From NCBI GenBank assembly GCA_032173965.1, contig JAVUNC010000004.1, positions 22,173,001-22,237,000 of the forward strand: a stretch of 64,000 bases of DNA, given 5' to 3'. The notes under the pieces were generated by a model. The model ran no database searches and was not told the DNA's origin. It worked only from the letters and a program-made list of their open reading frames with translations. A program made the translations under genes and the position numbers. Of this stretch, positions 50,707 to 61,040 are shown in pieces (positions within the stretch are counted from its first letter, which is position 1; every line of letters begins with the position of its first letter). This DNA is from Sitta carolinensis. Its lineage: Eukaryota; Chordata; Aves; Passeriformes; Sittidae.

Positions 50707-52670
50707 GATATATTTAAACTGGTAAACAATAAGTAGGATAGAAATCTGATTTTGCACATGCTTTCCCCAGGCTAAACTTGAGATGCAAATGAAGGAAACC
50801 AATATGCCTTATGCAACAGCTATAAAAAAAAACGAACTTATTTTGTTCTCTCTACTCATACTCTCAAACACTGAACTATTAGGTGGAAATCTTGATCTTT
50901 ATGAACTATACTGCAGAAATCAATATATATATCAATATATAGTAAGTTGCAATAGGTCATAATAATTTTTCATTTATTATCAAAACCTGTGTGATTTTTT
51001 CCTGAAACAGAAAAAATAATGTTTAGAAACTAAGTCCAACTAAAAATGCAGAATGGGGAAAACCACAGAAAAATAGCTAGTTCAGTTCTACTTCTTAGCT
51101 ATTCAGTTTGTACTTTGGACAGGAAATAGTGATTCACATCCATTGACATAATGAGCTCACAAAGAAAAGAAAATAGGCAATAAAGTATCTAAATGTGCCA
51201 AAATATTGTGTCAATCAACATCAACAACTTTATCTTGTATTGATTTTTATATAGATGAAAATCCAATTAAAACTAAGGTATATAGTTTCACTTTGTCTTC
51301 GACCTCAGTCAATAGATTCAGAACATACTAATGTAATTTATGGCATAAAATGTGGCCAACTCCACAGTTTGTGTGATGCTACAATTACATCATCCATAAC
51401 AACATCCTTCTGTTAGGACAAGTTCAAATTCCTTGTTCTTGACACTCAGTGACCCAAATTACTCAGCCTTAACCTATAATTTTGGCCTTGTCTTCTATGT
51501 GCTAAGGACATGAATTCAACAGTGCTTTAATTTTCTTCTACCATTTTATTTTCATGCTTTCTATCTAGCTGTTTTAGATTTGTGGAATGGCCTCTAAATT
51601 CTTACTTACAGACCTTGTTCTTTCATCATTCCAGCTACTTCTAAAACCTTTCTCTCAAAATCTTCCATTAAAGGAACTAATGCACTCAGCAATCAGAAAC
51701 GCAGACAAGTCTGACAGCTAATTGTATAATACTTAAAAGTTATAGTCACATTTCTATCTGTTTTTTGTTCTGGTTTACTTTTTCCTCTTTTTGTGTCACA
51801 TCTGAGTTTAAATTGTAACGTCTTCATTGTGGGGATGCTTTCATTAGCTGTTTCATCATTATTTTTTACAAAAGCAAAATAATTTTCATTTTCTTATGAC
51901 ACTACAATATTTAGTCATTCAAAAGTAAGGAATGTATTAATGAGGATGACAAGATGCTAGAAGCTGGAAAGAGAAGTATTTTCCTTACAATGAGACCTGA
52001 ACATCTCAATCCTTAGAAAATATAATGGGGTATAACTCTGAAACTCCCCTGAATACAGCACTTTTATTAATAAAATGTATGTTTTCAACTAATAAAAATC
52101 AGCAATAATTCACTTTCAGGAAAAACCCTAAAAACTAAAACTGTGGCATTATATAGTAAGAAGCATGCTGTATGATACCACCACCTGAACCAGGTGGCAA
52201 ACGTCAGACATACATACACATTCAGCATTAAAAAATTGAAACCATTTACCCACCCTAAAATAGATGCCAGAGAAAGGCAAGATGAATCACAGATTGAAGG
52301 ATGACTGTATTTTGAATATTTAATACATGATTTTCTCTTTTATAAAAATTGGCTTGGAGAGCCAGTTTGATACTACAGGAATCAAATGGAGAATTGTGTC
52401 TGTTTTGGGGTCAATGTTTAAATGGTTTACATCAAACCAAAAAAATCAAAACCCAACTAAAGGCCAATATTCATACTTGCATATGTATTTATGTCAGTTA
52501 TCTTAAATACTAGCCTACTGACACAAGTATGTGATTTCTTGCAAATAAAAATATTAAGAGAATTTTTACAAATATAAAGTTTCAAGGTACTTATGTATCT
52601 TAAAGTGATGGGAAGCAGACCGTAGCCCCTATAAACCCAGAGGGAATGGTCAGTCACCTGTTATACCACT
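50707..52670. other. Non-coding single-copy DNA
   Basis: AT-rich interval between two CR1 copies of opposite orientation. No gene or other element seen. Confidence 0.5.
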
Positions 52671-53715
52671 TAGACATGCAAAAGTCCATGGAGCTGGATC
52701 AAATCCATCCAAGTGTACTGAGGCAAGTGCTGGAAGTGTTCAACAAGTCTCTTTCCATCTTTTTTTTTTGTCAGTCCTGACTAAGGGAAGAGGCCCAGAT
52801 GACTGGAAGGTGGCAAAGGAACACCCATCCACAAGAAAAGCCAGAGAGAACATCCAGGGAGCTACAGCCTGTCAGTCTGACTTTGAAGCTGGGGAAGGTT
52901 ATGAAGAAGATCATTTGGAGTGCCATCACACAGCATGTGCAAGACAGCTAGGTGATCAGGCTCAGGACTGACGGGCCGAGGCCAATTGTGTCACAAGTCC
53001 ATGCAGAGCTACAGGCTGGGGGCAGAGTGGTTGGAAAGCTGCCTGGTGGAAGTGGACCTGGGTGAGCTGGTTGACAGCAGCTGATCATGAGCCAGGGTGT
53101 GCCCAGGTGGCCAAGCAGGCCAGTGGCATCCTGACCTGTATCAGCAATAGTGTGTCCAGCAGGAGCAGGGCAGGGATTGTCCCCTGTGCTCAGCACTGCT
53201 GAGGCCACACCTGGAGTGCTGTGTCCAGTGCTGGGCTCTCACTGTGAGAGACACTGAGGGGCTGCAGCGAGTCCAGGGAAGGGCAGTGGAGCTGGGGAAG
53301 GGTCTGGAGCACAGGTCCTGTGAGGAGCAGCTGAGAGAGCTAGGGGTGTTAGGCCTGGAGAAAAAGAGGCTCAGGGGAGACCTCATTGCCCTCTCCAGCT
53401 GCCTGAGAGAAGGGGGTTGGTATTCTATATCAAGTAAGAAGTGTCAGGTCAAGAGGAAATGGCCAAAAGTTGTGCCAGGGGAGGATTAGATTGAATATTT
53501 GGGAAAAATTCATCATGGAAAAGGAGATTAAGCACTGGAACAGACTCCCGAGGTAAGTGGCAAAGCCACCTTCCCTGGAAGTAATTAGAATATGTATAGA
53601 TGTGGCAGATAGGAACACTGTTTAGTGGTGAACTTGACTGTGCTGAGTTAATGGTTGAACTCGGTGATCTCCTGTGTCTTTTCCAATCTAAATGGTTCTA
53701 TGATTTTATGATTCT
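52671..53715 (+). mobile_element. CR1 LINE with internal deletions
   Basis: Starts inside the reverse transcriptase, where the translation around 52690-52760 corresponds to the G-P-D-G-I-H-P-x-V-L-R-E-L region in mutated form. It follows RT sequence to about 52980, then jumps to the C-terminal ORF2 segment (53090-53250: 'cagtggcatcctgacctgta', 53131-53150) and the 3' untranslated region. It ends 'ggtgatctcctgtgtctttt' (53662-53681) with a TTCTATGATTTTATGATTCT tail. The RT core, including the catalytic boxes, is missing. A T-run insertion (52761-52769) is also visible. It is a different CR1 subfamily from the 14.9 and 31.8 kb copies. Confidence 0.93.
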
Positions 53716-55831
53716 CTCTTTAATCAGTAACTCTGAATATTTAGCTTTTAAATAACTTTAATGTAGCACAAGAGCAGAGGAACGGCCTAAAATACTTTGT
53801 TTGAATTTTAGAAAAAGATCTCATTAAGAACACATTACAACACTATTGTATGGATTATATGGAGAAATTACTCATCTACACATTTAACATGACAAAATCA
53901 CTCAGGCTTCCACACAGCAGTATTTAAACTATTCCAGGAACTTTTTTTCCCCATGATCTTTTGGGGGAATTTGGGATGAATTTTATGTTTTCTAGTCTGT
54001 TTATTCCATACCACAAAATCCAATATAATATCGAAATCTAGAATTTCTATGTTCCTCCTTTACTACTCCAAAGAGTAGTAAACCCCACAATTTTCTCCAT
54101 TTTGCATCTATATTCAATGTCTAAAAAATAGATCCCTTTAATCAATGTAATATCAGAGATAGTATACCATTTACAAAAGAATTAGTTGATTATCCAACTT
54201 ATTATTTTGATTTAGTTGTTTACTTGGCACATTTATAATTGAGGGGCTTCTTTTAGAAATACATGTATGTATAAAAATAAAACTATTAAGGTATTTTTGT
54301 AAGTAGATAAGTATTTGATGATATTCTTAGATGGATAATCATGGTAGTAAAATTCTAGATAAATTTGTTTTACAAAAGTCCTATTCTATCGTCTATAAAT
54401 TTCGCATAAGAAATATTTTTGAGGCAAATGAAACTTTGCAATATTTATTTTCCTCTTTTTAAAATGACTTCAGGTGGTCAGTGTTCAGATTTGACTGTTA
54501 TTATCTATTTGCAATACAGTCATGTAAAAATCTGTTTTCAAATGTGTCATAAGTTGCAAAATATGCATTTGATTTGCTCACATTTTCAATGGAAGTCAAA
54601 ATTATAAAAATTGCCCTCTCCAAGGCAAAAAAGATGTTTTTGTTATTCCTTGAACCCCTGGCTAGTTATTCCCTGATTTAGGAGAGATGAAGCATCATTT
54701 ATATAGACATTGAATGATGCAGTTGGTTTTTTGTTATATTTTATATATCTGAATGAGTATATAAAAATTACAAGCTACACAGTGTTTATCTTTTGTGAAA
54801 ACCTGTGGAACATGGATTCCATGTATGGGCATCTCAATTTTATTTCTTCAGGATTATTTCCTCTGAATCTTGTAATAAAACACATGCCAATTGCTGTAGT
54901 AGACACCACAGATAAATGGCCTTGGTAACATAGACAATTAATTGGTGGCTGGCTTTGCTTCAGTGAAGAAGAGATGGAAAAAAAATCTTTAGCTTTATGA
55001 TTTGAAATTGAAGGTCCTCCTGACTGGAATTTATACCAGGAGAAACTAGGCATTCACCAGAGACAGCAGTGATCAAGTATATCCCACACCTTCTGCAGAA
55101 AGCAATCCTAGGAGATGCCATCATGAGGGTAGAGACTTGGATAGAGAAACTCTTGGGTTTCACAAGGAAAATTTGTTTGACTAGGAGTATTGAATCAATT
55201 TAAAAGCCAAGAACAATCAGAGTGCTTTGGCCTAATTATATTGCAGACGTAGAATTCTTCTAATTCTTCTGAAAGTTAAAATGGCAAAAGAAAGATGTAT
55301 GTACCAGACTTTTACATAGGTACCACCAAAATGTACCCTTTAAGCTTCTGCTACCTATGCTATTAGTGCTGTAAATACGAGGAAATCTCTAGATAACTCA
55401 TGGTAAATTCTGCCACCTAAGTTACCTTTTTAACTTGTTTTAATTTTTGGTTAAATTCGAAAGTAGAAAAAGTTGCACTCCAACAGGATTTTCTTTTCCT
55501 TGTAGTTTATTTGTTCCCACTGCTATGTTTCACCTTGAAACCTGCTAGTAAATATATAACATCATGTTCTGTCACCTGCACTTTTCATTCTGGCTCCTGT
55601 ATGTTCTAGAGGTGTGATTTTAATTTCATTTTATTATAGTTAAGGTCATCTATATTCTATATTCTGGTTTAAAACACTTAGTTTGTCATGTCAAGATTCT
55701 GCTCTAATTGACCTTGATTTATTTGACCAATTTATTTCTTTGGACTGTCTGTGTTTTTGAAACAAAAACGATAAAAGTATCTGTGACAGTAGCTTCTGTT
55801 AGCTTGTTTGGTGAGTGAGTGCTACCCACAG
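53716..55831. other. Non-coding single-copy DNA
   Basis: AT-rich with no recognisable element. Frames at 54710-55163 on both strands overlap but match no family. Confidence 0.5.
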
Positions 55832-55915
55832 CTTCCTTCCTTTCTTCCTTTTCCTTCCTTCCCTTCTTCCCTCTTGTCTTTCTTCTTCCCCTTTCCCATT
55901 CATCTCTCCTTCCCT
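55832..55915 (+). repeat. Polypyrimidine (CTTC-rich) tract
   Basis: About 84 bp almost entirely C and T on the + strand, based on CTTC/CTTT units, with only a few purines. Such tracts can form triplex (H-form) DNA. Confidence 0.9.
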
Positions 55916-57480
55916 AAACCTGTGGACTCTTCAATCATATAAAAAGAACAGCAGAAAATCAGCAGTTGCCCTATATTTCTCAAGCTTATTTAGTGCCACC
56001 TTAAAACTGGGACGATTTAAGAATGCAAAAAACTATGAAACCCAGAGACTGAATTACAAAATTTGCCTTTACAAACAAGAATAAGCCCAGTTAATAAATA
56101 TTATGTTACCAATGTAACAATCAAAGTAAGATACATGCAGTCACTTTAAAAACTCATTTAACTTTTTATATTGTTTTCAATATTTTGTATTTCAAACTAA
56201 AGCGGTTTGCTCTGCCTACATGACGCAAAGCATTTCAGAAGAAGTATTTTCTTCTCCCTATCTTTTCTATTCTATATTATTTTCAGTTCTTTTGAACGTC
56301 CCTTTTAAAATTTCTGGCTATGACAGATGCCTCAACCCCTAGAGCAGAATTTTACGTTGTTTAGGTCTGAAGTCAATGACAGAAAATACAAATCATGTTT
56401 CATTTTCAAAATGTTTTCTCATCCCCACTACTGCTCCTTTCTGCCAGCTTGTATCCTCCAGCACACTGATCACTGTTTTAGCAAAGTGCTGTAATTTTGT
56501 ACATTGTACTTTTGGAAGTCATGTTAATCAGCAGTTGGCCCAAGAATAACTGAGTCAGATGGGGAGAGGAAAGAAAAGAATTGAAAATTACATGCTGGGT
56601 GGCTATTTATGTGATACTTAAAAAATTCAGATATATACCACTATTTTTTCTCAAGTTTGTAGGATTTATCAGTCTTATATTACTTTGCAGTAATATAAGA
56701 CTACTTTACATTAGTAAAAAATGTAACCTGGTCCTTAAGGAAAATATTGTTTTTCCTTTTTGTATACAGCACATTAATCACGATTTTCAGTTTTAAAATA
56801 TTTTTAGTGCTTATTAGAGATTCATTCTTGAATTTCTACTATAAAATTTAATTTTCAGCACCTCTCCATGAAAAGAATCAATATAACCATAAAAAATTCA
56901 AATTAATAAAGGAACCAGAAACAAAGAAATAAAAATATTTTAAGGCTGATGAATATCTTAATTTGGAATAGACAATCATTCTAGGTCCCTTCCAACTGAA
57001 ACTATTGTATCCTGAAATTAATACAGATAATCTAAAGTCAATAGAAACAATACGCAATATAACAGGGACAAGGTATTTTCTCTAATCCAATTTAAAGGAA
57101 GCAGAGGCTATTGGAAGTATCTTTGTTTTAAATAATATTTTAATATTTTTATCATAAAACAGCTTTAAAGTGTATATATGGTGCTAATCCTATGAATAAC
57201 CTGTGGGGGTTATTTTCAGGTCAAAACAATTTCATTATAGAAGCTAAATGCTTGGTTTTGCAGTAGTCATCTTCAACCCATTCTTAACCTTAGGTAGTTT
57301 TGCTTTTCTTTAATTCTTATCCTCACTGGGAGGTCAGCGCAAATTCTTGAAAAAGCCTCCTGCACTCAAGTTTTAGCATCTTGACTTGAAAGGAGTCCTG
57401 CAGCACTGTACATGCTGGAGTGAGGACACACAGTGTGCATGTGCTTCACAGGGTAACCTGCACAGTTCGTCTGATTTGGT
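55916..57480. other. Non-coding DNA with a tiny CR1 remnant
   Basis: AT-rich single-copy sequence. The only recognised element is a short CR1 3' end at 56978-57014. Confidence 0.5.
56978..57014 (+). mobile_element. CR1 3'-terminal remnant
   Basis: 'ctaggtcccttccaactgaa' (56981-57000) followed by a decayed ATTCTATT-like tail is the last ~37 bp of a CR1. No more of the element is recognisable upstream, so it is either extremely 5'-truncated or very old. Confidence 0.55.
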
Positions 57481-57810
57481 GCTCTACAGCTTCGTCGTGA
57501 GGGTCAGCAGAGGGGCAGACCCTGATCTCTTCACTATGGTGATCTCTGAGAGGACCCGAGGGAATGGCCTGAATTTGTAACAGGGAAGGTTTAGGTTGGA
57601 TATTAGTTTCTTCCCCCAGAGGGTGGTTGGGCACTGGAACAGCTCCCCAGGGGAGACATCACAGCACCAAGCCTGACAGAGTTCAGAAAGTGTTTGGACA
57701 GTGCTCTCAGGCATGTAATGAGACTCTTGGGGATGGTGCTGTGCAGGGACAGGAGTTCAGTTCAATTATCCTTGTGGGTCCCTTCCAACTCAAGAGATTC
57801 TATGATTCCA
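57481..57810 (+). mobile_element. CR1 LINE, 3' fragment
   Basis: CR1 untranslated 3' region: 'gcagaggggcagaccctgat' (57508-57527), 'ggttggatattagtttctt' (57593-57611), 'gggcactggaacagctcccc' (57629-57648), 'gtgggtcccttccaactcaa' (57774-57793) and a GATTCTATGATTCC tail. Its wording differs in detail from the other copies, so it probably belongs to another subfamily. Confidence 0.93.
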
Positions 57811-59998
57811 ATTTTTGCTAAAACAGCAGACTCACTGCTATTCCATTCAAACATGTCTGCTCACAGTGCCAAGACTCACCCTCACTCACATGTTGGGAAT
57901 TCATCTTTTCTGTTTCAGTAATTTCAGTTTTGTCTGTTTTTTTTGAGCTTCCTTTCCTAAGGAGAGGTGTGGGTTGAAAAGGAAATTGCAAACTCAAACT
58001 ACCCATGAGGGCAAATAATTCTGCATTTTACCAGAAGTAATCAGACATTTGGTGTGCCTGCATGGAAGGTTTAGTAATGTCTGGGACTGATGTTGAAACC
58101 ACAGTAAAGGACAGGTGATGTAAAGACCATAAAAATTATAAGATAATTCTTAAAGGTAACATAAAAACCCAAGATGCAAGGTTTTCATAGAAACAGAATT
58201 TTGGATCAGACAAAGTGACAGTTGTTGAAATTGTCCTTGTCCAAGAGTCAAAATAGCATTCAGCTTGAAGCTCATCTTAAAAGGTATTCAGGAAAAGAAT
58301 GTTTCTTTGTAAACATTGAAAACTTGAAAAGTCACACTGGAAAGTGAGAGAGGGAGAAAGAAAAAGAGCTTCACTAAATTCTTTTATGAGGGTGAGATGT
58401 TCTGGGATTTCTTTGCAGATACAATTTACTCCAGTTTAATACAACTTCCACCACAGTAACAAAGGACTCAGCAATATGTTTCAGCTAAAATAATTTGGAA
58501 AAGTAAATTCCTAAATTCAACACTAAGTTAGCGCATATAGAGATAAAAAAGAAATATGAATATATGAATATGTACGCTTATATATTTATTTATACATATA
58601 TGCAGAGCATAAAGCATTTGCAATTTTGTCATAAACATTCTGTAGCATAACTACAGCGATTAACAATCATTTAATTTCTAACACTCTGCAGTATTTGAGA
58701 TGAACAGAGCATAGAAAAAAATTGGACCAGGATTTGTCTTCTCGCAGACAGCATTTGTTGCTATAATCATTTCACAAAATTTGGAAAATTAAAACTAATT
58801 TAATTCTATAATTTAATAATGCAAACGTGCTATTTTTGAATTTCAAATCTCTTGCCTGTTTTTTCTTACATTACTGATCAAAATAAAATATCATAGTCCT
58901 TTTTTCACTAAAGACTGAAGAGATTTCTAAATTTCACTCTGTCTAATGCACTATCAACAGAACTGCTTTCTAAATTACAGTTACACAACAAAATGCATTG
59001 AAGTCAAAGTCCTTTTCAAGTGTCAGCAACAGCATAATTTGAAGTTAATGTAGATGTCCACATATAATTCACTGACTAAATTTAACTTACAAGACCTTTA
59101 GGAACTGCAATTCATGAGAAGAATTAAATTTGACTCTGATAGCCAAGCTGATATTGTAGGATATTATTTAAAGTAATTTTATATTTTGCTTGTTATGGTA
59201 TCCTTTAGCTACATGAACAGTTCTGAAACAAGATATGTACACTTTTTAAAGCACAGTGATGTTCTAAACATTGAAACAGTATAGAATACTACAATTCTGA
59301 CAAATATGTATTAATACCTGACACAAAAATACACCTCTATGTATTTATGTTGGATGCATTAATGCACATATATAAATATTAATAATAAACGTGAAAGCTG
59401 AGGAAGTGCTATTGGAATTGGCATTTGGAATAAGTACACCTTTATGTCCCTACAAACTGGCTGATGTAAAATAGAAACTGTCAAAAATGGTATTACATTC
59501 TAGGTCTAATAAGAGCAGAATTAATTCCCATCTTCAATGATGATAGAATAGTTTGGCAATTGTGTTGTAAAACACATTCCTTTGTAAGTGATAATTAGCT
59601 TTATGTCAGTAAAACTTAGCCTGTTAAGAAATGTTGGAATCAATAATTACTAGATATCACTCTGACAGATGAATATTAGGATTAATTTTCCTTTAATTGA
59701 AATTATTGTGTTGTTTCTTTGACTTTAACTTAAATGAGGTAAGGATGTGTTCTTTTCTTGCAGATGTTGTATGTTGATTGCTTTATAAAATAAATCTTTT
59801 GGGGGTTTATACTCTTCTTCCTTGTATCTTCTATAAAAAATACCATATTATTTTTTCCAGTTGGGAACGGTATCTCACCTGATGGCTATCTCACTTGAAT
59901 TTTAACTATGGATTATAAGCCTTTACAGATGTGTAAATACTTACACTTCATATTTCCCACTATTCAGTGTTACAAGCAAGCAAAGAGGTTTTTCTTTG
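57811..59998. other. Non-coding single-copy DNA
   Basis: AT-rich with no frame of interest. Some TA-rich stretches occur around 58550-58610. Confidence 0.5.
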
Positions 59999-60003
59999 GC
60001 TTC
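59999..60003 (+). repeat. Target-site duplication, left copy
   Basis: GCTTC, repeated exactly at 61036-61040 on the other side of the LTR. Confidence 0.75.
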
Positions 60004-61035
60004 AGTATTGTATTTGTATGGCCAGATTTTGACAGCAGGGGAGCAATGGGGGTGGCTTCTGTGAGAAGCTTCCAGAAGCTTCCCCATGTCCAGAAGAGCA
60101 AGGGCCAATGGTTCCAGGATGGATGTGCCACTGGTCAAAGCTGAGCCCATCAGGAATGGGCTAAGAGGTAAGACCTCTTTGCTAAAGTATTTAAGAAGAA
60201 AAAAGTTATTGGTGAGAATGTGTGAGCTTCTGCACCAAGGGCAGTGCAGAAGGGGCAGGAGGTGCCTGCAGCCCGTGGTGCAGCCCATGGTGAGGCAGCT
60301 GTGCCCCTGCAGCCCACAGAGAACCACAGGGATGCAGAGATCCACCCACAGCCCATGGAGGAGATCCACACTGGAGCAGGTGGATGCCTGAGAGGAGGCT
60401 GTGACCCTGTGGGAGGCCCGTGCTGGAGCAGGGTCCTGGCAGGGACCTGAGACCTGTGGAGAGAGGAGCCCACCCTGGAACAGCTTTGCTGGTGGGACTT
60501 GTGACCCCATGGGGGAGCCAGGCTGGAACAGGCCGTGCCTGAGGGACTGCACCCTGTAGCAGAGAGAGCCACATGTAGCAGTTTGTGAAGAACTGTTACT
60601 CCTGAGATGGACCCATACTGGAGAAGTTCTCCAAGGACTGTCTCCTCTGGGAGGGAACCCAAGCTGGAGTAGGGGAAGGACTCCTCTCCCTGAGCAGGAG
60701 CAGAAACAACCCACAATGAACTGGCCATAAACGCATTCCCATCTCCCTTGGTCCACAGGGGAAGATAGAGCTGGCACGGGGAGAAGGGTGGGGGAAAGAG
60801 TTTTTAAGGTCTTATTTTATTTCTCATTGTCTTCTTCACGTTTTGTTAATAAATTCAATTATTCTCTCTAACTCTAGCCTGGTTTGCCCATGACAGAGTT
60901 CAGTGAGTGATCTCTCCTGGTCCTTATCTCAACTCAAGAGCCCTTCATTATATTGAATATATATTCAGCTGCAGATGGGGGTGATAGGGAGGCTTTGGTG
61001 GGCACCAGGCATCCAGCTGGGGCCAGCCCATTACA
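60004..61035 (-). mobile_element. Solo LTR, ERVL type (TguLTR5-like)
   Basis: A 1032-bp GC-rich element on the - strand, beginning TGTAATGGGCTGGCC at 61035 and ending near CAATACT at 60004. From memory this is the common songbird LTR whose consensus starts TGTGATGGGTTGGCC. Its middle is a run of imperfect repeats of the 'ccagcatgggctcc' type, which keep long frames open on the - strand (60777-59941, 278 codons; 60728-60150), but these are not genes. The flanking GCTTC duplication is exact and 5 bp long, as expected for ERVL. The absence of internal sequence shows LTR-LTR recombination. The terminal CA has become CT. Confidence 0.85.
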
Positions 61036-61040
61036 GCTTC
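61036..61040 (+). repeat. Target-site duplication, right copy
   Basis: GCTTC, matching 59999-60003. Confidence 0.75.

Noticed and set aside
59941..60777. 278-codon open frame, the longest in the window
   Set aside because: It lies almost wholly inside the solo LTR, whose GC-rich internal repeats keep several frames open. There is no protein domain.
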